Both the position numbers and the translations under genes were made by a program. From Methylobacterium sp. J-070 (GTDB lineage: Bacteria; Pseudomonadota; Alphaproteobacteria; Rhizobiales; Beijerinckiaceae), in NCBI RefSeq assembly GCF_022829385.1, contig NZ_JAKSXX010000251.1, positions 1 through 64,000 of the forward strand: 64,000 nt of DNA, given 5' to 3'. Of the stretch, positions 9,128-16,859 are shown piece by piece. The notes beneath the pieces were generated by a model. The model searched no databases, was not told where the DNA came from, and saw only the letters and a program-made list of their open reading frames with translations. The first letter of the stretch is position 1, and each line of letters starts with the position of its first letter.

Positions 9128-10669
9128 GTGCCCGACAGCCTGTCCAACGACCGCCATCCGCCGGCGCGGTTCAACGCGGCCCGCTACGGCCTCGCCGAGA
9201 ACGCCCGCCTGCGTCCCGACAAGACCGCGCTGATCATGGTCGGCGACGACAGCGAGGCGCGCCTCACCTTCGGGGAGGTCGAGCGGGCGGTGCGCGCCAT
9301 CGCGGCGGGATTGCTCGGGCTCGGCCTCAACCGCGGCGACCGGGTGATGATCCGGATGGGCAACGAGGCCGATTACGTCCTGGTGTATTTCGGCGCGCTG
9401 GCGGCCGGCCTCGTGGCGCTGCCGTCCTCGCCGCAGCTCACCGAGGGCGAGGCGGCGTTTCTGATGGAGAATTCCGGCGCCGCCGCGGTGGTGATCGGCA
9501 GCGGCTGCACGGTGGGGTCGGACGCCCTGGGCGGCCGCCTGCTCCTGGATGCAGCGGCGGTCGCCGCGCTGAAGCTCGGGCCGCCCCTGCCCGACTACGC
9601 CGACACCGCGGCCGACGACCCGGCGATGCTGATCTACACCTCTGGCACCACCAGCCGGCCGAAGGGCGTGCTCCACGCCCACCGCGCCGCCTATGGCCGG
9701 CGGCCGATGCTCGATCACTGGCTCGGACTCACCGAGTCCGACGTGATGCTGCATGCCGGCACCATGAACTGGACCTACACGCTGGGCGTGGGCTTGAGCG
9801 ACCCGTGGTCGGTGGGCGCGACCGCGGTGCTCTACAACGGCCCGCGCGATCCCGCCGTCTGGCCGCGTCTCATCGCCCGGCACGGTGCCACGCTGTTCGC
9901 CGCGGTCCCGACCCTGTACCGCCAGATCCTGAAGTACGGCGCCCTCGAGGCCCATGATCTGTCGAGCCTGCGCCACGGCTGCACGGCCGGCGAACCGCTC
10001 TCGGTGGAGCTGCTCGACGCCTGGACGCGGGCCACCGGAAAGCCGCTCTACGAGGCGCTCGGGATGAGCGAGATCTCGACCTACATCTCAAGCGGCCCGA
10101 CGATTCCGGTCCGTCCCGGCTCGCCCGGCAAGCCGCAGCCCGGGCGGCGCGTGGCGATCCTGCCTCCGGAGGGCGAGCCCGTGCCGCTGCCGGCGAACGC
10201 GACCGGGCTCCTGGCCGTCCACCGATCCGAGCCCGCCCTGATGCTCGGCTACTGGAACCGCCCCGAAGAAGAGGCCGAGGTGATGCGCGGCGACTGGTTC
10301 GCGGGCGGCGACCTCGCCCGGATCGACCCGGACGGCTACCTCTGGTTCGAGGGCCGCAACAACGACCTGATGAAGGCGATGGGCTACCGGGTCTCGCCCA
10401 ACGAGGTGGAGGCGGTGCTGTCGGCCCACCCGTCGGTCGCCGAGGTCGGCGTGGCCGAGCTGCCGGTACGCGCGGACGTGTCGGTGATCTGCGCGTTCGT
10501 GGTGCTGCAGCCGGAGGCCGAGCCCGATGCCGAGGCGCTGCTCGCGTGGTGCGCCGAGCGGCTCGCCGCCTACAAGCGTCCGCGGGAGATCCGCTTCCTC
10601 GACGCGCTGCCGCGCACGGCGAACGGCAAGGTCCAGCGGAAGCGGCTGGCCGGGGCTGTATTGGGCTGA
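9128..10669 (+). CDS. AMP-dependent acyl-CoA synthetase/ligase
   Basis: A 513-residue adenylate-forming enzyme that activates a carboxylic acid with ATP and transfers it to CoA. Visible motifs are the P-loop YTSGTTSRPKGVLHAH, the GDLARIDPDGYLWFEGRNNDLMKAMGYRVSP hinge region (read here in two parts, GDLARIDPDGYLWFEGR and NNDLMKAMGYRVSP) and the C-terminal catalytic lysine in TANGKVQRKRL. The GTG at 9128 is preferred because GGGGAA lies seven bases upstream. The gene follows paoC by about 96 bp on the same strand, so an aldehyde could be oxidised and its acid then activated. The substrate class is uncertain; benzoate-CoA ligase-like and 2-aminobenzoate-type ligases are close. Confidence 0.85.
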   Translation: MPDSLSNDRHPPARFNAARYGLAENARLRPDKTALIMVGDDSEARLTFGEVERAVRAIAAGLLGLGLNRGDRVMIRMGNEADYVLVYFGALAAGLVALPSSPQLTEGEAAFLMENSGAAAVVIGSGCTVGSDALGGRLLLDAAAVAALKLGPPLPDYADTAADDPAMLIYTSGTTSRPKGVLHAHRAAYGRRPMLDHWLGLTESDVMLHAGTMNWTYTLGVGLSDPWSVGATAVLYNGPRDPAVWPRLIARHGATLFAAVPTLYRQILKYGALEAHDLSSLRHGCTAGEPLSVELLDAWTRATGKPLYEALGMSEISTYISSGPTIPVRPGSPGKPQPGRRVAILPPEGEPVPLPANATGLLAVHRSEPALMLGYWNRPEEEAEVMRGDWFAGGDLARIDPDGYLWFEGRNNDLMKAMGYRVSPNEVEAVLSAHPSVAEVGVAELPVRADVSVICAFVVLQPEAEPDAEALLAWCAERLAAYKRPREIRFLDALPRTANGKVQRKRLAGAVLG

Positions 10670-10694
10670 GGAAAGCCGCGCGCACGCCCTCGCC

Positions 10695-10709
10695 CCCCCT
10701 TTGCGGGGG
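10695..10709. terminator. Hairpin between convergent genes
   Basis: CCCCC-TTTGC-GGGGG between the 3' ends of the acyl-CoA synthetase (10669) and mgtE (10741). A perfect but short stem with no T-run, so only a possible bidirectional terminator. Confidence 0.35.
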
Positions 10710-10740
10710 AAGGAGTGGCACGGTTCTCGAGTGCGAGCGC

Positions 10741-12111
10741 CTACAGCAACGTCCCGCGCAGGATCAGGAGCGCCACCGAGAAGTAGATGACGAGCCCCGT
10801 CACATCGACTAGCGTCGCCACGAACGGCGCCGACGCGGTGGCCGGATCGAAGCCGACGCGCTGGAGCAGGAACGGCAGCATCGAGCCCGAAAGCGAACCG
10901 AACGTCACGATCCCGACCAGCGCCGCGCCGACCGTCGCGGCGACCAGCGGCCAGTGCTCGCCGTAATCGTACAGGCCGAGCTTCTGCCAGGCGACGATCC
11001 GGATCACCGCGATCACCCCGAGGATCGACCCGAGGAAGATACCGGTCGGAAGCTCCCGCAACGCGACCCGCCACCAGTCGCGCAGGTGGATCTGGTGGAG
11101 GGCCAACGCCCGGATCAGCAGCGAGGTCGCCTGCGAGCCGGAATTGCCCCCCGAGCTCATGATCAAGGGGATGAACAGCGTCAGGACGATCGCCTTCTCC
11201 AGCTCGCCCTCGAAACCCTGCATGGCCGAGGCGGTGAGCATCTCTGAGAGGAACAGGGCACACAGCCAGCCGGCGCGTTTCCGGATCATCGTGAAGAAGC
11301 CGATGTCCATGTAGGGCTCGGGCAGCGCCTCCATGCCGCCGAAGCGCTGCACGTCCTGGGTCTGCTTCTCGATCATGGCGTCGATCATGTCGTCGACGGT
11401 GACGATGCCGATCACGTGGCCGACCGCGTCGACCACAGGCAGCGCAAGGAGGTCGTATTTGGAGATGAGCCGGGCCGCCTCCTCGCGACTCGCGGTCGGC
11501 GAGACGGCGAGCGGCCGCCGGCCCGGCGCGACGCTGAGCACGTTGTCGTTCGGATCCCCCGAGATCAGCCGGCGCAGGGGCACCGCCTTGGTCAGCGCAC
11601 GGGTGCGCGGGTCGAGCACGAAGATCGCGTAGATGGTCTCGCGGGTCTTCTCGACATGGCGGATGTGCTCCAGGGTCTGGCCCACCGTCCAGGTCCCAGG
11701 AACTGTGACGAACTCGGTGGTCATCAGCGAGCCGACCGTCTCCTCGCCGTAGGCCGAGAGCCGGTCCACGGCGCCGCGGGTCTCGGCGTCGAGGCGCGCG
11801 CGCAGGTCGGACCGGCCGGGCTCCTCGATCTCCCGGAACACGTCGGTGACCCGGTCGGCCGACATGCCCGACAGGTAGGCGGCGACCCGATCCCGCGGCA
11901 ACATCTCGATGATGTCGGCGGCGCAGTCGAGCTCCGGCTGGTCGAGCACCTCCACCGCCCGATCCATCGGCAGGCCGAGCAGGATCGCGGCGGCGACCTC
12001 TGGGGCCTCGTCGTTGAGCTTCTCCACGATGTCGGGGGCGCGTTCGTCCGAGAGCCGCGCGGCCAGCACGGACGGGTCGACGCGGGTGTCGAAGGGGGCG
12101 ATCTCGTTCAT
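10741..12111 (-). CDS. mgtE: Magnesium transporter MgtE
   Basis: A 456-residue protein with the complete MgtE layout: an N-terminal superhelical Mg2+-sensing domain (about 1-130), a CBS-domain pair (about 135-260, e.g. LVPVVDAVGHVIGIVTVDDM region read as VVDAVGHVIGIVTVDDM) and five transmembrane helices with the pore motif SSGGNSGSQATSLLIRAL. It acts as a Mg2+-gated channel in the inner membrane. The start at 12111 follows a perfect 8-bp-stem hairpin that overlaps the ribosome binding site, suggesting translational control. The gene is convergent with the acyl-CoA synthetase. Confidence 0.95.
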   Translation of the reverse strand: MNEIAPFDTRVDPSVLAARLSDERAPDIVEKLNDEAPEVAAAILLGLPMDRAVEVLDQPELDCAADIIEMLPRDRVAAYLSGMSADRVTDVFREIEEPGRSDLRARLDAETRGAVDRLSAYGEETVGSLMTTEFVTVPGTWTVGQTLEHIRHVEKTRETIYAIFVLDPRTRALTKAVPLRRLISGDPNDNVLSVAPGRRPLAVSPTASREEAARLISKYDLLALPVVDAVGHVIGIVTVDDMIDAMIEKQTQDVQRFGGMEALPEPYMDIGFFTMIRKRAGWLCALFLSEMLTASAMQGFEGELEKAIVLTLFIPLIMSSGGNSGSQATSLLIRALALHQIHLRDWWRVALRELPTGIFLGSILGVIAVIRIVAWQKLGLYDYGEHWPLVAATVGAALVGIVTFGSLSGSMLPFLLQRVGFDPATASAPFVATLVDVTGLVIYFSVALLILRGTLL

Positions 12112-12530
12112 GGCCTCGCCTCGTGGTTACGAGGCGACGCGGCGCCGGTCATCCTGGGTCAAGGCCGTGGCCGGCCGCGGCGCCGGTCGCCCCGCGGCCA
12201 GGCCTCTCAGCGGCTCAGGCGGGACGACGGCGCGTGGCCGGGCACGGCAGGCACGATCGGTCGGGCACGTCGCTTCGCGGGTCGCTGCTGAAGGGGAGCG
12301 CAACCTCGCCGGGGACGATGTCGCGCGGCTGCGTCGTGCGCTCCCGCGAAAACGCCGTCAAGCCGAAAGCCCTCCCGGATCGGACGATCCGCCCCGTCCG
12401 GGGGAGGGCCGCGGGCGGGTGTCGCTTGGCGGCATCAGCGGTCCCTATGAGAAATATAAGTGTTGTGCTCACTTGTATTGCGTCCAAGATATTGCCTATA
12501 TGCCTCTCACCAACAACGAGGAGAAACGCC
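12112..12530. other. 419-bp divergent spacer between mgtE and pqqA
   Basis: No gene was found. The part next to mgtE (12117-12136) is a perfect hairpin in the mgtE leader. A GC-rich stem-loop with arms GCCCTCCCGGA and TCCGGGGGAGGGC lies at 12369-12409. From about 12440 the sequence turns AT-richer and should hold the pqqA promoter; a TTGTAT (12473-12478) and TATATG (12497-12502) pair with an 18-bp spacer is a weak candidate. No M-box (ykoK) consensus was recognised. Confidence 0.5.
12117..12136 (-). promoter_or_regulatory. Hairpin over the mgtE ribosome binding site
   Basis: On the mgtE strand CGCCTCGT-AACC-ACGAGGCG forms a perfect 8-bp stem with a four-base loop. Its 3' arm ends five bases before the ATG and contains the GAGG that would pair with 16S rRNA. 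A hairpin of this strength would lower initiation unless melted or bound. Confidence 0.5.
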
Positions 12531-12620
12531 ATGGCTTGGTCTGCCCCGATCGTGTCCGAGATCTGCGTCGGCATGGAAGTCACGAGCTACGAGTCGGCCG
12601 AGATCGACACCTTCAACTAA
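12531..12620 (+). CDS. pqqA: PqqA precursor peptide, copy 1
   Basis: A 29-codon gene encoding the ribosomal peptide that is cross-linked and excised to make pyrroloquinoline quinone. The peptide has the invariant Glu16 and Tyr20 in MEVTSYE, the two residues that become PQQ, within SEICVGMEVTSYESAEIDTF, a classic PqqA sequence. A GAGGAG ribosome binding site lies seven bases upstream. A second copy follows 93 bp downstream. The maturation genes pqqB, C, D and E are not in the window, so this is an orphan locus feeding enzymes encoded elsewhere. Confidence 0.93.
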   Translation: MAWSAPIVSEICVGMEVTSYESAEIDTFN

Positions 12621-12635
12621 GACGCCCGTCGGTGA

Positions 12636-12676
12636 ACCGCGCGTGGCCCGGGGCTAGCAGCTCCGGACCGCGCGGT
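12636..12676 (+). terminator. Stem-loop between the two pqqA copies
   Basis: ACCGCGCG (12636-12643) pairs perfectly with CGCGCGGT (12669-12676) around a 25-base loop. It has no T-run, so it may attenuate or protect the upstream transcript rather than terminate it fully. Confidence 0.4.
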
Positions 12677-12713
12677 CCCTGATCCCACTGCTTGCATTTA
12701 ACCGGAGGAAATC

Positions 12714-12803
12714 ATGGCCTGGTCCGCTCCCGTCGTGTCCGAGATCTGCGTCGGCATGGAAGTCACGAGCTACGAGTCGGCTGAGATCGACACCTTCAAC
12801 TAA
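12714..12803 (+). CDS. pqqA: PqqA precursor peptide, copy 2
   Basis: A second 29-codon pqqA. The peptide differs from copy 1 only at residue 7 (Val instead of Ile) and keeps Glu16 and Tyr20. The last 22 codons are almost identical at the DNA level, which points to recent tandem duplication or gene conversion. It has its own strong GGAGGA ribosome binding site four bases before the ATG. A strong terminator follows 25 bp after the stop, so the transcript ends here without any other pqq gene. Confidence 0.93.
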   Translation: MAWSAPVVSEICVGMEVTSYESAEIDTFN

Positions 12804-12828
12804 GTCGTCGACAGCGCGTTTTTTTTGG

Positions 12829-12861
12829 GCGCCGCTTCCCGGGAAGCGGCGCTTTTGTTTT
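12829..12861 (+). terminator. Rho-independent terminator after the pqqA pair
   Basis: A perfect 24-bp palindrome (arms GCGCCGCTTCCC and GGGAAGCGGCGC, 12829-12852) is followed by TTTTGTTTT and preceded by a run of eight T. The flanking A/T tracts on both sides mean it could work in both directions. It is the clearest intrinsic terminator in the window. Confidence 0.85.
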
Positions 12862-12967
12862 GTGCGGCCCCCGGCACCGGCGCGGACCGGCTTGACGCCT
12901 TCGCCGAAACCTGACCGGCTGACGCCCGGGCAGGCGACCACCGTCTGCGGAGCGAGCGGGGACGGAT

Positions 12968-13921
12968 TTGGCGGACAGCGCATACCCGGCCGATCGGACG
13001 ATCCCGCCCTGCCCGATCACCGGCGCGCCCGCCCGGCGCTGCATCGAGCGTCTGGACGCGGCTTTCCTCACGCTGCTCTGGCGCTTCTCCGGCCGCGTCG
13101 ATGTCGGCAAGCTGCTGCTGCCCGCCGGGACCTTCCGGCTGTGGGAATCGCCTACCGGCCTGATCTTCTTCGATCCGCCCGTGGCCGGCGACGCGGCATT
13201 CTACCGGGTGTTCTACGGACAGATCGCGGCGCACGACAAGCTCGCCGGGCCGGCGACGGAGCGGCTCGAATTTCGACGGGCGGCCGCGCATGTGGCCGAC
13301 GGCGCCCGGGTGCTCGATGTCGGGTGCGGCCATGGCGGGTTCCGCGCCTATGTGCCGAATGCCGCCTATACCGGCCTCGACCCGAACTTCTCCGCCGAGG
13401 ATCCCACCGGCGCGATCCTTGACGAGACCGTGGAGGCCCACGCGGCCCGCCTCGGCCCGGTCTACGACGTGGCCTGCGCCTTCCAAGTGATCGAGCACGT
13501 GGCGGATCCGTTGGGCTTCGCCAGGGCCCTGGCGGCCTGCGTGAGGCCCGGGGGGCTGGTCCTGATCGGCACGCCGCTCTGGCCCTCGCCCAACACCACG
13601 ATCCCGAACTTCGTCATCAACGCGCCGCCCCATCACCTGACGTGGTGGACGCCCGCCGCCCTGGAGGCGCTGGCCGGAACGCTGGGCTGCACGCCGGAGG
13701 CGGTCCACGCAATCGGCATGGACCGGCACGATTCACTGATCCACTGGATGGCCAAGGTGACCCCGGTCCGCTGCCGCGACCGCTTCTTCCGCCAGACCTG
13801 GCGCTGGGTGCTGGCGCTCGCCGTCGCCTATCGGATCGGCGCCTTCCTCGACCGTTGGCTGCCGGTGCCGAAGCGGACGCGGCCGAACGCCTTGCTGCTC
13901 GTGGCGCGCAAGGGCGCCTGA
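12968..13921 (+). CDS. Class I SAM-dependent methyltransferase
   Basis: A 317-residue protein with a Rossmann methyltransferase core. Motif I is VLDVGCGHGGF (115-125), followed by an acidic YTGLDP strand and FQVIEHVADP, typical of Methyltransf_23/UbiG-like enzymes. The N-terminal 100 residues, with a CPITG zinc-ribbon-like start, resemble small-molecule or sugar methyltransferases. The start is a TTG preceded by a purine-rich stretch; no ATG or GTG lies between it and motif I at a sensible distance. The 3' end is only 4 bp from the convergent nucleoside transporter gene. The substrate is unknown. Confidence 0.8.
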   Translation: MADSAYPADRTIPPCPITGAPARRCIERLDAAFLTLLWRFSGRVDVGKLLLPAGTFRLWESPTGLIFFDPPVAGDAAFYRVFYGQIAAHDKLAGPATERLEFRRAAAHVADGARVLDVGCGHGGFRAYVPNAAYTGLDPNFSAEDPTGAILDETVEAHAARLGPVYDVACAFQVIEHVADPLGFARALAACVRPGGLVLIGTPLWPSPNTTIPNFVINAPPHHLTWWTPAALEALAGTLGCTPEAVHAIGMDRHDSLIHWMAKVTPVRCRDRFFRQTWRWVLALAVAYRIGAFLDRWLPVPKRTRPNALLLVARKGA

Positions 13922-13925
13922 CCCT

Positions 13926-15173
13926 TCACCCCACGAACAGACCCGCGATCGCCGCGCTCGTGAGGTTCGAGAGCGTCCCGGCCAGGATCGCCCGCAGCCC
14001 GTAGCGGGCGACCTCGGAGCGACGCTCCGGGACGAGGCTCGAGAAGCTCGCGAGCTGGATGGCGATCGAGGCGAAGTTCGCGAAGCCGCACAGGGCGAAG
14101 CAGACGATCGCCTGCGAGCGCGGATCGAGGCTGCCGGCCTTCAGGGTCGGCGACAGGTTGGCGTAGGCCAGGAACTCGTTGAAGGCGAGCTTCTGGCCGA
14201 TGGCGCCGCCGACCAGGGCCGCCTGCTCCCACGGGACGCCGAGAAGCCACGCCAGGGGGCTGAGCGCCCAGCCGAGCACGCGCTCGAAGGAGGCGTTGGG
14301 GTATCCCACGAGGCCGCCGAGGGAGCCGAAGAGGCCGTCGGCCAGCGCGATCAGCCCCACGAAGGCGATCAGCATGGCGCCGACCGCCACCGCCACCGCG
14401 AGCCCCTTCTGCGTGCCGTCGGCCGCGGCCTCGATGAGGTTGGCCGCGCGCCGCTCGCCGAATTCGACCCGGGTGGTGGTGATCCGGGTCGGTTCCGTCG
14501 AGGGAACCAGGATCTTGGCGTAGAGCAGGCCGCCCGGGATCGCCATCATCGAGGCCGCGAGCAGGTAGGTCATGGGCACGCCCAGCGCCGCGTAGCCGGC
14601 CAGGATCGATCCGGCCGTCGAGGCCGCCCCGCTCGACATGACGGCGAACAGCTCGGCGCCGGTCAGTAGCGCCAGGAACGGCCGGAGCGCCACCGCGATC
14701 TCGCTCTGGCCGATCGCGATGGTGATCACCGCCGAGAACGACTCGATCGGCGAGGTGCCGAGGATCCGGCGCAGCACCGCGCCGAGCCCCCGGGCGAGGA
14801 CCTGCATCAGCCCGAGATGATAGAGCACGGCGATGAGCGCGGAGACGTAGAGGATCTGCGGCAGCACCCGCAGCGCCAGGATGAAGCCCGCGCCGCCGAA
14901 CAGCTCGAACATCTTCGGCTCGACGAGGCCGCCGAACAGGAAGGCCGTGCCGCGGTCGCCGTAGGACAGCACCGCGGCGACCCCGTCGGCGGCGGACCTC
15001 AGGGCCGCCTGACCGGCCGGCAGGAACAGGATCAGGGCGCCGAGCCCGACCTGCAGCGCGAGTCCGGCGAAGACCACCCGGGGACTGATGGCGCGCCGGT
15101 TCGTGGAGAACAGCACCGCGACGGCGAGCAGGACCAAGAGGCTGAGGCCGGCATGAATCAGGCGGTCGGACAT
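13926..15173 (-). CDS. NupC/CNT-family nucleoside transporter
   Basis: A 415-residue polytopic membrane protein with all three concentrative nucleoside transporter segments. The N-terminal Nucleos_tra2_N helices are followed by a gate domain (IGQSEIAVALRPFL and MSSGAASTAGSILAGYAAL) and a C-terminal domain ending in CGFANFASIAIQLASF. These motifs carry the nucleoside and Na+ or H+ sites. It acts as an inner-membrane ion/nucleoside symporter. It is monocistronic and convergent with the methyltransferase. Confidence 0.93.
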   Translation of the reverse strand: MSDRLIHAGLSLLVLLAVAVLFSTNRRAISPRVVFAGLALQVGLGALILFLPAGQAALRSAADGVAAVLSYGDRGTAFLFGGLVEPKMFELFGGAGFILALRVLPQILYVSALIAVLYHLGLMQVLARGLGAVLRRILGTSPIESFSAVITIAIGQSEIAVALRPFLALLTGAELFAVMSSGAASTAGSILAGYAALGVPMTYLLAASMMAIPGGLLYAKILVPSTEPTRITTTRVEFGERRAANLIEAAADGTQKGLAVAVAVGAMLIAFVGLIALADGLFGSLGGLVGYPNASFERVLGWALSPLAWLLGVPWEQAALVGGAIGQKLAFNEFLAYANLSPTLKAGSLDPRSQAIVCFALCGFANFASIAIQLASFSSLVPERRSEVARYGLRAILAGTLSNLTSAAIAGLFVG

Positions 15174-15229
15174 CGGGTCCTTCGGGTCGAGCTTGGCTGG
15201 ACCCTATGGAAGGTTCGGGCCAGGAGCGG

Positions 15230-15871
15230 TCAATCCGGGCGATCGGGTGCCAGATACGGGGCGAAGAGGGCGCGAACCTGCGCGAAGCCCCAGTCGAGGT
15301 CGGCCTCGGTCAGCGCGGCGCCGCCCTGGGGGCGGTGGTTCATCCAGTGGCTGGAGACGATCCAGGCGTTGTCGATGAGCCGCCCGAGGGCGTCCGACCC
15401 GATCCGCAGCCGACCCGCCGTCACGGCCGCCTCGAAGACGCCCCGGGCCAGAGCCTGCGTCTCGGCCCGGAGGGCATGGATCCGGGGTCGCAGAGTCGGG
15501 GCGATCTCCACCATGGCGATGCCGTCGCGATAGACGCAGCGGTAGCGCCAGATCAGGTCGAACCACGACCGCTGATAGGCGAGCAGCGCCTCCGCGGCGG
15601 CCGGATCCGGCGGCAACCGGCCGGCCACCGCCACCGCTTCGGCCTCGAACGCCGCGAAGACGGCCTCGACCAAGTTGGATTTGCGCGGGTAGTGGTACTG
15701 CAGGTTTCCCTCGCGGATCCCCGAGGCGGCGGCGATCTCCGCGGTGGTGACCTGACCGAGGCCCCGGGCGTTGAACAGCGCCAGGCTGACCGCGAGGATC
15801 CTGGCGCGCGTGCGCGGCGGCTCACGGGCGACCGCGTCCTCGTCCTGCGGTGCTGCGCGGCCACGGGACAT
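15230..15871 (-). CDS. TetR/AcrR-family transcriptional regulator
   Basis: A 213-residue repressor. The N-terminal helix-turn-helix is ILAVSLALFNARGLGQVTTA followed by EIAAASGIREGNLQYHYPRK, the standard TetR_N pattern. The C-terminal domain (HLH with LLAYQRSWFDLIWRYRCVYR) resembles the TetR ligand domains of lipid/steroid regulators. The ATG at 15871 was preferred over 15913 because GAGG lies nine bases upstream. It is divergent from the SDR-hydrolase-monooxygenase operon, and a perfect inverted repeat lies in the shared spacer, so it probably represses both itself and that operon until a ligand binds. Confidence 0.88.
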   Translation of the reverse strand: MSRGRAAPQDEDAVAREPPRTRARILAVSLALFNARGLGQVTTAEIAAASGIREGNLQYHYPRKSNLVEAVFAAFEAEAVAVAGRLPPDPAAAEALLAYQRSWFDLIWRYRCVYRDGIAMVEIAPTLRPRIHALRAETQALARGVFEAAVTAGRLRIGSDALGRLIDNAWIVSSHWMNHRPQGGAALTEADLDWGFAQVRALFAPYLAPDRPD

Positions 15872-15920
15872 CGTGTGCAACCTCGTCTCGGAAGGGGCGC
15901 GAGCGCCGTCCATCCGGCGG

Positions 15921-15938
15921 CTAGGGTGCCTACCCTAG
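15921..15938. promoter_or_regulatory. Palindromic operator between tetR and the SDR/BVMO operon
   Basis: CTAGGGT-GCCT-ACCCTAG is a perfect 7+4+7 inverted repeat in the 135-bp divergent spacer. It lies 50 bp from the tetR start and 69 bp from the SDR start. The length and position suit a TetR-family operator controlling both directions. Confidence 0.65.
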
Positions 15939-16006
15939 ACAATCCGCGGGGCTGGTTCTATCCCTCCGGGACGGTCCGGACCAACCGGCGACCCGGGAGG
16001 CGCGAC

Positions 16007-16858
16007 GTGGCGCAGAAGTTCCAGCTCGCTGGCGCGGTCGCGCTGATCACCGGTGCGGGGAGCGGCATCGGAGCCGCCCTGGCGGCGGGGCTCGCGGCCC
16101 GGGGCTGCAGCCTCCTGCTGCTGGACCGGGATGCCGTCGGCCTCGAAGCGGCGGCGCGGGCGGCGCGCGACGCCGGCGCGGCTGTCGAGACCCGGGTCGT
16201 CGACCTCGTGGATGCCGAGGCGATCCGGGCGCTCCCGGAATGGCTCGAGAATGGCTTCGGACGGCTCGATATCCTGATCAACAACGCCGGCGTGGCCCTC
16301 GGCGGCCGGTTCGACGAGACCCATCTCGAGGATTTCGAATGGCTGATGGACATCAACCTGCGCGCCGTCGTGCGGATGTGCCACGCCTTCCTGCCGATGC
16401 TGCGCGCCCGCCCGGCCGCGCAGATCGTCAACCTGTCGAGCCTGTTCGGTCTGATCGCGCCGCCCGGTCAGGTCGCCTACTGCACCAGCAAGTTCGCCGT
16501 ACGGGGGTTCTCCGAGGCGCTGCGCCACGAATATGCCGGCACCGGATTGGGCGTCACGGTGGTCCATCCGGGCGGCGTCGCCACCGGGATCTCCCGCAAC
16601 GCCCGCGGCCGGCGTCCGCCGAGCGACCCCGAAGCGGCCCGCCGTGCCGCGGTCGAGGACGAGGAAGCCCGCGAGGCCTTCGGCAAGCTCCTGACCCTCG
16701 CCCCCGCGGAGGCCGCGGCTTCGATCATCCGCGGCATCGAGGCCCGGGCGCCGCGCGTCGTCATCGGCAAGGATGCCCGGAACGCGGCGCTGATCCAGCG
16801 GCTCATGCCGGTGGGCTACTGGAAGACGATCGTGCGACTCTCCGGCGGGAGCCTCTGA
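16007..16858 (+). CDS. Short-chain dehydrogenase/reductase
   Basis: A 283-residue classical SDR. It has the cofactor motif TGAGSGIG (15-22), NNAG (92-95), the catalytic serine at 144-145, and Tyr158/Lys162 in YCTSK. The GTG at 16007 has GGGAGG six bases upstream. It is the first gene of a three-gene operon with a hydrolase (1 bp later) and a Baeyer-Villiger monooxygenase. The likely role is alcohol-to-ketone oxidation feeding the monooxygenase. The combination resembles the sadH-lipR-mymA genes of mycobacteria. The substrate is not known. Confidence 0.88.
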   Translation: MAQKFQLAGAVALITGAGSGIGAALAAGLAARGCSLLLLDRDAVGLEAAARAARDAGAAVETRVVDLVDAEAIRALPEWLENGFGRLDILINNAGVALGGRFDETHLEDFEWLMDINLRAVVRMCHAFLPMLRARPAAQIVNLSSLFGLIAPPGQVAYCTSKFAVRGFSEALRHEYAGTGLGVTVVHPGGVATGISRNARGRRPPSDPEAARRAAVEDEEAREAFGKLLTLAPAEAAASIIRGIEARAPRVVIGKDARNAALIQRLMPVGYWKTIVRLSGGSL

Positions 16859-16859
16859 G

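Noticed and set aside
6707..9976. A 1089-codon open frame on the minus strand opposite the aldehyde oxidoreductase genes
   Set aside because: It is the complement of well-supported paoC and acyl-CoA synthetase coding sequence, has Arg/Gly/His-rich low-complexity translation and no recognisable domain. Long antisense frames are expected at this GC content.
12137..12530. An M-box (ykoK) magnesium riboswitch upstream of mgtE
   Set aside because: The leader was checked because of mgtE, but the conserved M-box core was not found; only the hairpin at the ribosome binding site and a second stem-loop were seen.
12215..12583. A 122-codon minus-strand frame covering the first pqqA
   Set aside because: It overlaps pqqA on the opposite strand and the pqqA peptide is unmistakable.
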